A stretch of 49,410 nt of DNA from Methylomonas koyamae (GTDB taxonomy: Bacteria; Pseudomonadota; Gammaproteobacteria; Methylococcales; Methylomonadaceae), in NCBI GenBank assembly GCA_945877625.1, contig CAMCSF010000002.1:1-49410 (forward strand). Direction: 5' to 3'. This document shows positions 18,371 to 27,943 of this stretch, piece by piece. Position numbers and translations under genes: made by a program. Every line of letters starts with the position of its first letter. Position 1 is the first letter of the stretch. The notes below the pieces were generated by a model that had not been told where the DNA came from, did no database searches, and saw only the letters and a list, made by a program, of their open reading frames with translations.

Positions 18371-19564
18371 CTAATCAATTGAGGTTAAGCATTGATCGGC
18401 TTGCAAAGCGATTTCCAATTCTTCATCAGTAGCAATAACCAACACAGCCACTTTAGATTCTGCTTGGCTAATCAAACCACTGGGTCGGGTTGGTGATTGG
18501 TTGTTCTTGCTATCCAGCGCTATCCCAAATAAGCCCATATTTTCACAACATTGCTCGCGTAACCAAGCATCATTCTCACCGATACCGCCAGTAAAAACCA
18601 AGGCATCAACTTGGCCTAAAACTGCGAAATAAGCACCAATGTATTTTTTAATTCGATAAGCGTACATCGCCAATGCCAATTGTGCTGATTGATCACCGCT
18701 TTCTGCTCGCTGATGAATCGCTCGCATATCGTTTTCACCACAAATGCCTTTGCAACCGCTGTCTTTGTTCAATAGGTTTTCAATCACTTGGCTAGACAGA
18801 TTTAAGCAACGGCTTAGATAAAAAATAATCCCCGCATCAATATCGCCACTACGAGTTCCCATCATCAAGCCTTCTAAGGGGGTCATGCCCATTGAGGTGT
18901 CAACGCTAACGCCATCGGAAATCGCGCTGACGCTGGCACCGTTACCTAAATGCAGAGTAATCAGATTGGTTTCTTGTAATGGTTTGCCGAGTAATAAAGC
19001 CGCTTGTTTGGCGACATAAGCGTGAGATGTGCCATGGAAACCGTAGCGTCTGACGCCATGTTGTTGATATAAATTGACGGGTAGGGCGTAGTGATAAGCA
19101 TAGTCGGGCAGGGTGTGATGAAACGCGGTGTCAAACACGGCGATTTGCGGGGTATCCGGCATTTGCCGACGAGCTTCTTCTATGCCAAGTAAATTGGCGG
19201 GATTGTGGAGTGGCGCTAAAGGGCTAATGTTGGCGATTTCAGCTAACACGCTGTCGGTGATTAATGTCGGTTGTTGGAATTTTTCACCACCATGAACCAC
19301 GCGATGACCGATACAAAATAAACCGTCATTACCGACCACTTTAGTGCTGGACAGCGTGGCAAATAATAGCTGTAAAGCCTGTTGATGATTGGCAATCGGC
19401 TGAATAGCGTTCTGGGTGCGGCCATCGCTTAAGCTGTAACGGTGCAAGGATTCAGTTTCTGCGATGCGTTCAATCAAGCCAGTTAGCAAGCGGCTTTGAT
19501 CCTCCAAGTTGATTACGGTGTATTTGATTGATGAGCTACCAGAATTAATAACAAGAATTTTCAT
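18371..19564 (-). CDS. ackA: Acetate kinase
   Basis: MKILVINSGSSSIKYTVI; CIGHRVVHGG; FDTAFHHTLPDYAYHYALP; YGFHGTSHAYV; LHLGNGASVSAI; VFTGGIGEND. Confidence 0.96.
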   Translation of the reverse strand: MKILVINSGSSSIKYTVINLEDQSRLLTGLIERIAETESLHRYSLSDGRTQNAIQPIANHQQALQLLFATLSSTKVVGNDGLFCIGHRVVHGGEKFQQPTLITDSVLAEIANISPLAPLHNPANLLGIEEARRQMPDTPQIAVFDTAFHHTLPDYAYHYALPVNLYQQHGVRRYGFHGTSHAYVAKQAALLLGKPLQETNLITLHLGNGASVSAISDGVSVDTSMGMTPLEGLMMGTRSGDIDAGIIFYLSRCLNLSSQVIENLLNKDSGCKGICGENDMRAIHQRAESGDQSAQLALAMYAYRIKKYIGAYFAVLGQVDALVFTGGIGENDAWLREQCCENMGLFGIALDSKNNQSPTRPSGLISQAESKVAVLVIATDEELEIALQADQCLTSID

Positions 19565-19567
19565 GGC

Positions 19568-20077
19568 TTAATGTTTATTAGGTGCTGGAGGTGTGTAGCG
19601 ATTGTCTAAAACTTTATCGATTTTTACCACTAAACTTTCAACGGCTTTTATCGTTAGTTCGGCATTAGGGCCTTTTGATTCGCTGATAAAGTTTCCTACC
19701 CATTTACCTGTGCTGACTTTGGCCATATTGCCCATTAAATAAGCAAACAAAAAACTGGGTTTGTGCAAACGGCCAACTAATACATAGTCAGCGTCAAATT
19801 GTTTTCCAAGTTGACTCGCCACATCAGGATGATCAAATAAATAACCAATGCCACTATTGGCTTGATTTTGGGCGCTGGCTGGGATATTTACAATTTCATA
19901 ACCACCTGTGCGCAGTTCTGCTTCCAGTAGCGGCTTTATTGATGCGGTGCGCTGAATTTCAGCGGGAATTCCGGGTGCTAAAGTTAAATCCTTTAATTCA
20001 AAATCCAACACTGCAATTTTTGGGGCGGCGATGGTTTCAAAGCTGATCAGTAACAGAAATAGTAATTGCTTTATCAC
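19568..20077 (-). CDS. Secreted DUF2380-like protein
   Basis: Signal peptide; APKIAVLDFELKDLTLAPGIPAEIQRTASIKPLLEAELRTGGYEIV...ADYVLVGRLHKPSFLFAYLMGNM; overlaps pta stop by 4 nt. Confidence 0.65.
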   Translation of the reverse strand: MIKQLLFLLLISFETIAAPKIAVLDFELKDLTLAPGIPAEIQRTASIKPLLEAELRTGGYEIVNIPASAQNQANSGIGYLFDHPDVASQLGKQFDADYVLVGRLHKPSFLFAYLMGNMAKVSTGKWVGNFISESKGPNAELTIKAVESLVVKIDKVLDNRYTPPAPNKH

Positions 20078-22146
20078 GAATGACTCTCCTGAGCTTGGAT
20101 GGCGGTAATAATCACCGTGTTAACAATATCAGTTACCGTACAACCTCGGCTTAAATCATTAACCGGTTTGTTTAGACCTTGCAAAACCGGCCCAACGGCA
20201 ACCGCGCCCGATGAGCGCTGCACGGCTTTGTAGGTGTTATTGCCGGTATTCAAATCGGGGAAAATAAACACGGTGGCTTTGCCGGCTACTTCGCTGGCTG
20301 ATAGTTTGGTTTTCGCCACTTCAGGATCAACTGCCGCATCATATTGCATCGGCCCTTCCAGTTTTAAATCGGGCCGTAAGCCTTGGGCAATCGCCACCGC
20401 TTCACGGACTTTATCCACCGCTTCACCTTTGCCAGAATCGCCGGTTGAATAAGATAGCATCGCGATTCTTGGCTCGATGTTAAACATTTTCGCGGTATCG
20501 GCGGCGCTAATCGCAATAGCGGCAAGCTCTTCAGCGCTGGGGTTTACGTTCACCGCGCAATCGCCATACACCAAAACTTCATCTTCCATACACATAAAAA
20601 ACACGCTGGAAACGATAGAGGCGTCGGGCTTGGTTTTGATGATTTCAAAGGCTGGGCGAATCGTGTGTTGGGTCGAATGCACGGCACCCGACACCATGCC
20701 ATCGGCATAGCCCAAGTGAATCATCAAGGTGCCAAAGTAGCTGACATCGGCCATTAAATCGAAAGCGGTGTCGTAGACGATGGATTTGTGTTTACGGGCT
20801 TGGTAATAGCATTCAGCAAAAATCGGACGTAACTCCGATAGCAAAGGGTCGATGATTTTGACCTGATCCAGTTTTAAGCCCAAGCTTTGAATCTTCTGTC
20901 TAATCTCGGTTTCATTGCCGAGCAAAGTAATTTCAACCACATCTCGCAATAACAAAATTTCAGCAGCGCGCAAAATCCGTTCTTCATTGCCTTCGGGCAG
21001 CACAATATGCTGTTTTTTAGCTTTGGCGCGTTGCAGCAATTCGTATTCAAACATCAACGGCGTCATTTTATGGCTGACTTTACTCAGCAAGCGCAAACGC
21101 AGCTCAACTAAATTGATATGGTTTTCGATTAAACCTAAGGCTTTAGCGATTTTGCGATCATCTTGCCAGCTTAATTGCCCACTAATTTGGCTGACAGCTA
21201 AGGCAGTGCTAAAAGTATCGCCAGCAACTGCTAAAACGGGAAAGGGCATTTCGCCTAAGCCAGCAATCAGGGATTGAATTTGGGTTGGTATGGCTTGATG
21301 GCCGGTTAATAGTAAGCCGGCAATTTGCGGGTAGTTACTGGATTGGTAGCTTAATAAACTTGCCAGAATAATGTCAGCGCGGTCACCGGGGGTAATGATT
21401 AAATCGCCGGCCTCAACGTAATCGAGAAAATCCGGTACCAACATTGCCGCTACTTTGTAATGCAATACCTCGCGATTGAGCGCATGTTGATCACCCGATA
21501 AAACCTCGGCTTTTAGGGCTTCGGCAATATTGGCAATGCTGGGGCGGTCGAGTGAAATATCGGTGGGGATGCAATAAATCGGATAACCGAGTGATTCAAT
21601 TGCTAGGCTATCAATGCCATTGATGACAACCGCTAAAACTTGGCAATCGTTCTCTTGTAAGACATGCTTCAAGCCAGCTAGTTGGTTTTGTAATTGAGCT
21701 TCATCGCGATTGGCGCCGTGAATCACTGGCATTAATAGACAATCTAAATTGTTGGCAATATCGAGATTAAATTCCAACTGATAAATCGGATCACTGTTTT
21801 GATAATCGCTACCGACACATAACACTTGATCAAAGTGTTCACTTAAAGCGCGATATTTAGCCAGAATGATTTTTAGTAACTCGTCGTATTGATTACTGGC
21901 GAGTAATTGATGGGCTTGGTCGCTTTGACAGCCATAAAGGGCTTCGTAAGGCAGGTTGTTGGGATAACGATGGCGGATAAATTCAATCAAAGGATCGACG
22001 GCTTGATCGCTATCGATAATTGGTCTAAATAGCGCCGTTTTGCCGGAATAAGCGTTAAGCATTTCTATCAAGGTCAACATGATGGGCGTGTTGTCGCCGC
22101 TGCTGTCAACGCTGGTTAGGTAAATGTTGTGTGATTTGGATGGCAT
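20074..22146 (-). CDS. pta: Phosphate acetyltransferase (long form with N-terminal P-loop-like and DRTGG domains)
   Basis: N-term YLTSVDSSGDNTPIMLTLIEML; C-term HIVLPEGNEERILRAAEILL; YADGMVSGAVHSTQHTIRPAFEII; MLSYSTGDSGKG; NTGNNTYKAVQRSSGAVAVGPVLQGLNKPVNDLSRG. Confidence 0.95.
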   Translation of the reverse strand: MPSKSHNIYLTSVDSSGDNTPIMLTLIEMLNAYSGKTALFRPIIDSDQAVDPLIEFIRHRYPNNLPYEALYGCQSDQAHQLLASNQYDELLKIILAKYRALSEHFDQVLCVGSDYQNSDPIYQLEFNLDIANNLDCLLMPVIHGANRDEAQLQNQLAGLKHVLQENDCQVLAVVINGIDSLAIESLGYPIYCIPTDISLDRPSIANIAEALKAEVLSGDQHALNREVLHYKVAAMLVPDFLDYVEAGDLIITPGDRADIILASLLSYQSSNYPQIAGLLLTGHQAIPTQIQSLIAGLGEMPFPVLAVAGDTFSTALAVSQISGQLSWQDDRKIAKALGLIENHINLVELRLRLLSKVSHKMTPLMFEYELLQRAKAKKQHIVLPEGNEERILRAAEILLLRDVVEITLLGNETEIRQKIQSLGLKLDQVKIIDPLLSELRPIFAECYYQARKHKSIVYDTAFDLMADVSYFGTLMIHLGYADGMVSGAVHSTQHTIRPAFEIIKTKPDASIVSSVFFMCMEDEVLVYGDCAVNVNPSAEELAAIAISAADTAKMFNIEPRIAMLSYSTGDSGKGEAVDKVREAVAIAQGLRPDLKLEGPMQYDAAVDPEVAKTKLSASEVAGKATVFIFPDLNTGNNTYKAVQRSSGAVAVGPVLQGLNKPVNDLSRGCTVTDIVNTVIITAIQAQESHS

Positions 22147-22192
22147 AGGGCGTTAAAAGTCCTGTTTAAATAGTCGCTAACCACTGCTGACT

Positions 22193-22270
22193 CCGTTGGT
22201 GGTGAGCTTTTCGAACCATCAATGGAGCAAGCCACTTTGCCCCGTCCTTCGACAAGCTAAGGACGAACGG
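22193..22270. repeat. Pair of inverted REP-like elements
   Basis: ccgttggtggtgagcttttcgaaccatcaatgg and cgtccttcgacaagctaaggacgaacgg; same family as 349-442. Confidence 0.6.
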
Positions 22271-22296
22271 TGAAGGATAATTAAAATTTGTCGCAT

Positions 22297-22337
22297 AACT
22301 TTAGTCGGGTCAGCTTTCGCTTAACCCGACTAAAGTT
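22297..22337. repeat. Perfect 14-bp stem-loop downstream of pntB
   Basis: AACTTTAGTCGGGT-13 nt-ACCCGACTAAAGTT. Confidence 0.8.
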
Positions 22338-22344
22338 GGTCAAT

Positions 22345-23736
22345 CTAAGCTTGTAAAGCTTTTAATAAGGCTTGCAGTCTGTCATTGGCATCACCAAATA
22401 ACATTCTAGTGTTTTCATGAACAAACAACGGATTGCCAACCCCCGCGTAACCAGAAGCCATACTGCGTTTCATGGCAATGGTAGTGCCGCTTTTCCAGCA
22501 TTCCAATACCGGCATGCCTGCAATCGGGCTATTTGGATCGTCTAATGCCGATGGATTAACGATGTCATTCGCACCAATTACGATGGAAACATCAACATCA
22601 GGAAAATCTTCGTTGATTTCGTCCATTTCAAACACGATGTCATAAGGCACTTTCGCTTCCGCTAACAACACATTCATGTGGCCTGGCATACGACCGGCCA
22701 CCGGATGAATTGCAAAGCGCACTTTTTTACCTTGGCTAACCAATAACTTAGTAATTTCGTTGACCGTGTGTTGCGCTTGCGCCACCGCCATGCCGTAGCC
22801 GGGGATGATGACAATGTTTTTAGAGTCGCGTAACAATTGTGCGGTTTCTTCTGCTTCAATTGGATTGACTTCGCCTTCAACTTCGGCTGCTTCTCCGCCA
22901 CCAGCACTACCAAAACCACCGGCAATTACGCTGATGAAATGGCGGTTCATGGCTTTACACATGATGTAGCTCAAAATCGCACCGCTACTACCGACTAATG
23001 CACCAGTAACAATCAATAAATCGTTGCTGAGCATAAAACCAGTCGCCGCTGCCGCCCAGCCCGAATAGCTGTTCAACATCGAAACTACTACCGGCATATC
23101 GGCACCGCCAATCGCCATTACCATATGCACACCAAATAGTAAAGCAATGCCAGTCATAATTAATAGTGGTGTTAAACCTTGGCCTGATTCGCTGTCGCTT
23201 AAAAACCAGTTACCTAAGCCAACAGTGATAATCAGCAAACCCAGATTCAGCCAATGACGAGCCGGTAATAACACCGGTTTGCCGCTGACTTTGCCGCATA
23301 GCTTGCCAAACGCAATCACCGAGCCAGAGAAAGTTACCGCACCAATGAAAATACCGATGTAGATTTCAAGTTCGTGAATGGTTTTTTCTGCGCCTTCTAA
23401 ACCAGCGCTGTGATCAAGGAAGTTGGCATAACCGACTAAAACCGCCGCCATACCCACCAAACTGTGCATTAAAGCCACCAATTCAGGCATTTGGGTCATT
23501 TCGACTTTAGCGGCAGCGCGAGCGCCAATAAATCCGCCAATTAATAAGGCTACTGCCAAAATTGCATAAGCGGTGACATTGCCGCTGAATACCGTGGCGA
23601 TAATCGCAATCGCCATGCCGGACATACCAAAATAATTACCGCGTCTGGCGGTATCTTGGCGACTTAAACCGCTCAGGCTCAAAATAAATAGAATCGATGC
23701 CGCTATGTAGGACATTGTGACTAAACCGTGTGACAT
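22345..23736 (-). CDS. pntB: NAD(P) transhydrogenase subunit beta
   Basis: [105 protein letters not shown]. Confidence 0.96.
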   Translation of the reverse strand: MSHGLVTMSYIAASILFILSLSGLSRQDTARRGNYFGMSGMAIAIIATVFSGNVTAYAILAVALLIGGFIGARAAAKVEMTQMPELVALMHSLVGMAAVLVGYANFLDHSAGLEGAEKTIHELEIYIGIFIGAVTFSGSVIAFGKLCGKVSGKPVLLPARHWLNLGLLIITVGLGNWFLSDSESGQGLTPLLIMTGIALLFGVHMVMAIGGADMPVVVSMLNSYSGWAAAATGFMLSNDLLIVTGALVGSSGAILSYIMCKAMNRHFISVIAGGFGSAGGGEAAEVEGEVNPIEAEETAQLLRDSKNIVIIPGYGMAVAQAQHTVNEITKLLVSQGKKVRFAIHPVAGRMPGHMNVLLAEAKVPYDIVFEMDEINEDFPDVDVSIVIGANDIVNPSALDDPNSPIAGMPVLECWKSGTTIAMKRSMASGYAGVGNPLFVHENTRMLFGDANDRLQALLKALQA

Positions 23737-23746
23737 GTCATTCCCC

Positions 23747-25297
23747 TTATTTTCTAAACATTTCAAGCATACGGCGAGTCACTAAAAAGCCGCCTGCAAT
23801 GTTGATGGAGGCGATTAAAATCGCAAGTCCAGACAAGATTTGTACCATCGCGCTGGGGGCAGAAATTTGCACCAAAGCGCCGATGACGATAATGCCACTG
23901 ATGGCATTGGTGACGCTCATTAATGGCGTATGCAATGACGCAGACACATTCCAAATCACTTGATAGCCGACAAAACAGGCCAAAATAAACACCGTAAAGT
24001 GCGATAAAAACGATCCAGGAGCTACTGCGCCCATACCAAACAAAGCACCACCGGCTAATAAAATTGGTAGCCATTGGGAAAGCGAGGAAGGTTTAGTTTC
24101 AGCTTTAACCACTGGTTTCTCGGCTTCGGTTTTTGCGCTAGGTGCGGCTGAAAGTTTGGGTGGCGGAGCCGGCCAAGTGATTTCACCTTGTTTAATCACT
24201 GTCGCGCCACGAATCACTTCATCGTCCATATTGACGTTAAGCGAACCGTCTTTATTTGGGCATAAATCGGTCAATAAATGCCGTAAATTGGTGGCGTATA
24301 ACTGGCTGGATTGATTGGCCAAGCGGCTTGGTAAATTGGTGTAGCCGATGATGGTGACATCGTGTTCGACTACCACTTGATCTTTTTGAGTGAAACTACA
24401 GTTACCGCCTTGTTCTGCGGCTAAATCGACAATCACGCTGCCGGCTTTCATGGAAGCAACCATTTCGGCAGTAATTAACTGCGGGGCAGGTTTGCCAGGG
24501 ATTAAAGCGGTGGTGATGATAATGTCTACTTCTTTGGCTTGTTGCGCGAATAAAGCCATTTCCGCTTCGATAAATTCTTTGGACATGGTTTTGGCATAAC
24601 CGCCAGCACCGGCACCGTCTTCTTTAAAATCTAATAGTAAGAACTCAGCGTCCATACTTTCGATTTGTTCTTTCACTTCGGGGCGAGTGTCAAAAGCGCG
24701 AACGATTGCCCCCATGCCTTTTGCTGCACCAATTGCCGCTAAACCGGCAACGCCTGCGCCAATCACCAATACTTTGGCAGGTGGCACTTTGCCAGCAGCG
24801 GTGATCTGGCCAGTAAAAAAGCGACCAAAATGCTGAGCGGCTTCAACTACGGCGCGATAACCAGCAATATTAGCCATCGAGCTAAGGGCGTCCATTTTTT
24901 GTGCGCGGGACATGCGTGGCACGCTGTCCATTGCTAACACCGTGACGTTTTTAGCGGCTAATTGCTGCATTAACGCTTCATTTTGAGCGGGCCAGATAAA
25001 GCTGATTAGATGTTGTCCGCTGTGCAATAACTCAACTTCGTTAATGTCTAATTGCGGGTGAAATTCAGGGGCGCGAACTTTAAGGATGATTTCAGATTGT
25101 GACCAAAGCTCTTGTGTAGAGTTGACGATAGTGACGCCGGCTTGACGGTAGGCTTCGTCAGAAATATTAGCCGCATCACCTGCGCCGCTTTCGACAAACA
25201 CTTCAAAACCGAGTTTGATAATTTTGTCCGCTGCCTCCGGCGTGGTTGCGACGCGTTTTTCGCCGTCGTGAACTTCCTTGGGAATACCGATTTTCAT
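23747..25297 (-). CDS. pntA: NAD(P) transhydrogenase subunit alpha (fused form)
   Basis: [74 protein letters not shown]-terminal TM region. Confidence 0.96.
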   Translation of the reverse strand: MKIGIPKEVHDGEKRVATTPEAADKIIKLGFEVFVESGAGDAANISDEAYRQAGVTIVNSTQELWSQSEIILKVRAPEFHPQLDINEVELLHSGQHLISFIWPAQNEALMQQLAAKNVTVLAMDSVPRMSRAQKMDALSSMANIAGYRAVVEAAQHFGRFFTGQITAAGKVPPAKVLVIGAGVAGLAAIGAAKGMGAIVRAFDTRPEVKEQIESMDAEFLLLDFKEDGAGAGGYAKTMSKEFIEAEMALFAQQAKEVDIIITTALIPGKPAPQLITAEMVASMKAGSVIVDLAAEQGGNCSFTQKDQVVVEHDVTIIGYTNLPSRLANQSSQLYATNLRHLLTDLCPNKDGSLNVNMDDEVIRGATVIKQGEITWPAPPPKLSAAPSAKTEAEKPVVKAETKPSSLSQWLPILLAGGALFGMGAVAPGSFLSHFTVFILACFVGYQVIWNVSASLHTPLMSVTNAISGIIVIGALVQISAPSAMVQILSGLAILIASINIAGGFLVTRRMLEMFRK

Positions 25298-25486
25298 GCG
25301 ACCTCCTGATAATTTTTGAGGGATAGGAAAACTAAGTTCAAGTCGAGAATAGGGTAAGGGCTGGGTTTTTTCAATTGTTTTCTCTGTGCCGACTGATTTA
25401 AATAATCGATGTTACCTAGCGCCGCTAACCTAAATACTTCAAAGAATTAATTTACCACTGCATAAAAATAATGCCTTAGCCTTTGC

Positions 25487-25569
25487 TTTTGTCATTCCGT
25501 TAGGAATCCCTTGGCCTATAAGTTAATCAATACGTTTTAAGCTAAGCGATCCCTAACGGGATGACAAAG
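25487..25569. repeat. Inverted-repeat element containing copy 2 of the GTCATCCCGTTAGGGATCGCTTA repeat
   Basis: cttttgtcattccgttaggaatccctt ... taagcgatccctaacgggatgacaaag; right arm is the exact reverse complement of 18238-18263. Confidence 0.8.
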
Positions 25570-25605
25570 GTAAGCTTGGTTAACCTTTCGGCGGTCAATA
25601 ACCCA

Positions 25606-25716
25606 AGTTATGCAGAAATTACAGTTATTCGCAGATCCTGTCGTCATTCCTGCGAAGGCGGGAATCCAGAGGTCGAAGCTAATTACCTAGATTCCGGCCC
25701 TCGCGGGAATCACGAA
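25606..25716. repeat. Composite MITE/REP-like repeat, copy A
   Basis: aagttatgcagaaattacag...gtcattcctgcgaaggcgggaatccagaggtcgaagctaat...ccctcgcgggaatcac; parallels the reverse complement of 27752-27821. Confidence 0.55.
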
Positions 25717-26080
25717 GCTAACAGAGGAATAGTTAAGTCCATCCTGTGGCTTATAGGTGATTATTTTTTAAGTCATTTCACACATTTTTTTGGAAAAACC
25801 AGTCATATAACACAGTTTAATTACTAAGCCTTTTTAATCAATGCCATTGAGTGTGGATTCAATTTATTGATTGCCGCCTAATTATTTGATTAAAAACAAA
25901 TAGATACGCGGCATTTGCTACAAATTACAAGCTTGTTAAATAATTTTTATAATAACTGGCCTGAAAATTGCTTTAGTAATTGTGATGATGTTAAAAAATG
26001 GTAAAGCAGAAATCCTAATTTAACACTGTCATAAAAAATACAGCGGGTATCTGAGCAAGCTTAGTAACCCTTCATAAATC

Positions 26081-26632
26081 ATGATTGTGACAAGCGTTAT
26101 TGAAATGACTATCAACAGGTTATTGGACAAACTATTTCGCCAACACCGTAAAGAACTCCTCGCATTCGCAGAGCGCCAACCCAGCGCCAATCTTGCAGAA
26201 GATATTGTTCAGGAAACCTATTTACGCTTGATGCAACACCCAGATTTGGCATCGATTCAAAATCACAGAGCGTATTTGTTCAAAACAGCGAGTAATCTCA
26301 GCAACAATCAATACGCTTATGATCAAGTTCGCAGGCGTCATCTGATTGACGATCCTATAGAACTCGATAGCTTAATTTCGCCTTTACCCAGTCCTGATTC
26401 GACTATCAATGCTCACCAACAGATTGAGCGTTTTATGTCTGTACTTGGACAATTACCCGAAATCTGTCAACACGCATTTATTTTGAACAAATTCGAAGGT
26501 TTAAGCTATCAAGAGGTCGCCCTATCATTAGCAATTTCGAGTAAATCCGCCCAACGCTATATCATCAAAGCTTGGCAGCACTTGCTCCAGCATTTAGGCG
26601 ACGATTTTTTTGACGATGACCTGACTCTATAA
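26081..26632 (+). CDS. FecI-like ECF sigma factor
   Basis: LDKLFRQHRKELLAFAERQPSANLAEDIVQETYLRLMQ; HRAYLFKTASNL; FEGLSYQEVALSLAISSKSAQRYIIKAWQHLL; followed by fecR. Confidence 0.92.
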   Translation: MIVTSVIEMTINRLLDKLFRQHRKELLAFAERQPSANLAEDIVQETYLRLMQHPDLASIQNHRAYLFKTASNLSNNQYAYDQVRRRHLIDDPIELDSLISPLPSPDSTINAHQQIERFMSVLGQLPEICQHAFILNKFEGLSYQEVALSLAISSKSAQRYIIKAWQHLLQHLGDDFFDDDLTL

Positions 26633-26684
26633 AGATTGCTCAACTGTCTTAATTAGATAGAGTCACCGCACCCCAATAAACCAG

Positions 26685-27743
26685 ATGAAATTAAAACCAC
26701 ACAACCCAACCGGCAACATCCAAGAGCAAGCTGGCTATTGGGTATTAACCAAACACAGCCCTGATTGGAACGCCACCGCTGAAACCGAGCTTCAAACTTG
26801 GTTGGCGCAGAGCGAAAGCCATCGCCAAGAATATCTGCGAGCAATTAAACTCTGGCAGAAATTGGATCAATTCAAGGCAAGTTCATTCCCGGCCAGACAA
26901 ATCGCACAAAACTTGCGAGCAAAGCATTTACAACGTCGGCAGCGTGTTTTAGCGGCTAAACGCGCCGCTGGGCAAGGCGCTTTAATTCTAATGATTGCGA
27001 TAGGGCTTAATGAATATATCGCAACCGATAATTATCACACCGCGATAGGACAGCGTCAGGCGCTTACCTTAGCCGATGGTTCGGAAATGATGCTCAACAC
27101 CGATACCGAAATCAACGTTAAATTCACTAACAACCGACGTCTGATCAATATAGCGCATGGCGAAGCCTATTTTGTCGTTACCCATGATGCCGCTAGACCA
27201 TTCGATGTCGTAACCGGCCACTCTCGGATTCATGATATTGGCACACGGTTTAATGTATACGCTCAACAAGATATGACCTATGTCACGGTAGAGGAAGGGG
27301 AGGTTGCGGTTATTCATGATCGCCAAATGACTCAAGTGCCGTGGCTCGACCATTTAATTAGCAAAGTTGAGCGCTGGTTGCCATTAACGACTGAGGATGA
27401 CGAGACAAGCGCTAGACACCTGATTGCAGGTCAACAAATTGCCTACAATGAATTGGGTGCATCAAGTGATTTGATCGAGGTTGATGTCAATAAAGTCAGC
27501 GCTTGGCGTAGCGGGCGCTTGGTATTTGAGATGGCACCTTTGGAAGTGGTCTTAAATCAGCTGCAACGCTATCATCAGGTCAATTTTCAATACAGCGGTA
27601 AAGCAATCAAACAGATTATGGTCTCGGCCAGTTTTGAAATAGACAATCTGCCGAAAATACTTAACACCTTACAAGCGGCTTTTCCGATCAAAATTCAGCA
27701 GTTTCAGGATGGGAAAATACTTGTTTCATCGGTAAAAGGGTAA
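26685..27743 (+). CDS. FecR-like anti-sigma regulator
   Basis: QAGYWVLTKHSPDWNATAETELQTWLAQSESHRQEYLRA; GQRQALTLADGSEMMLNTDTEINV; AHGEAYFVVTHDAARPFDVVTG; AWRSGRLVFEMAPLEVVLNQLQRYH. Confidence 0.93.
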   Translation: MKLKPHNPTGNIQEQAGYWVLTKHSPDWNATAETELQTWLAQSESHRQEYLRAIKLWQKLDQFKASSFPARQIAQNLRAKHLQRRQRVLAAKRAAGQGALILMIAIGLNEYIATDNYHTAIGQRQALTLADGSEMMLNTDTEINVKFTNNRRLINIAHGEAYFVVTHDAARPFDVVTGHSRIHDIGTRFNVYAQQDMTYVTVEEGEVAVIHDRQMTQVPWLDHLISKVERWLPLTTEDDETSARHLIAGQQIAYNELGASSDLIEVDVNKVSAWRSGRLVFEMAPLEVVLNQLQRYHQVNFQYSGKAIKQIMVSASFEIDNLPKILNTLQAAFPIKIQQFQDGKILVSSVKG

Positions 27744-27751
27744 GCAATTTT

Positions 27752-27821
27752 GCTATTGGCTTCGATTTCTGGATTTCCGCTTTCGCGAGAATGACTGAAA
27801 TTACTGCGTAACATCAGTTAA
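27752..27821. repeat. Composite MITE/REP-like repeat, copy B
   Basis: gctattggcttcgatttctggatttccgctttcgcgagaatgactgaaattactgcgtaacatcagttaa; its end tgcgtaacatcagttaa is the exact reverse complement of 18146-18162. Confidence 0.55.
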
Positions 27822-27943
27822 ATAACAAACAAATTTACTAATAAATATTAATCCAACCTGTCCAGATTTTCGAAGCTGAATTGTCTTACTTGATGAGCCG
27901 CAAAAAAAACGGCGCAGACCTTTCAGCAATCAGAGGATTAATA

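Noticed and set aside
25561-25827. 88-aa plus-strand ORF with RRSCRHSCEGGNPEVE.
   Set aside because: This peptide is a common artefact of translating GTCATTCCTGCGAAGGCGGGAATCC intergenic repeats.
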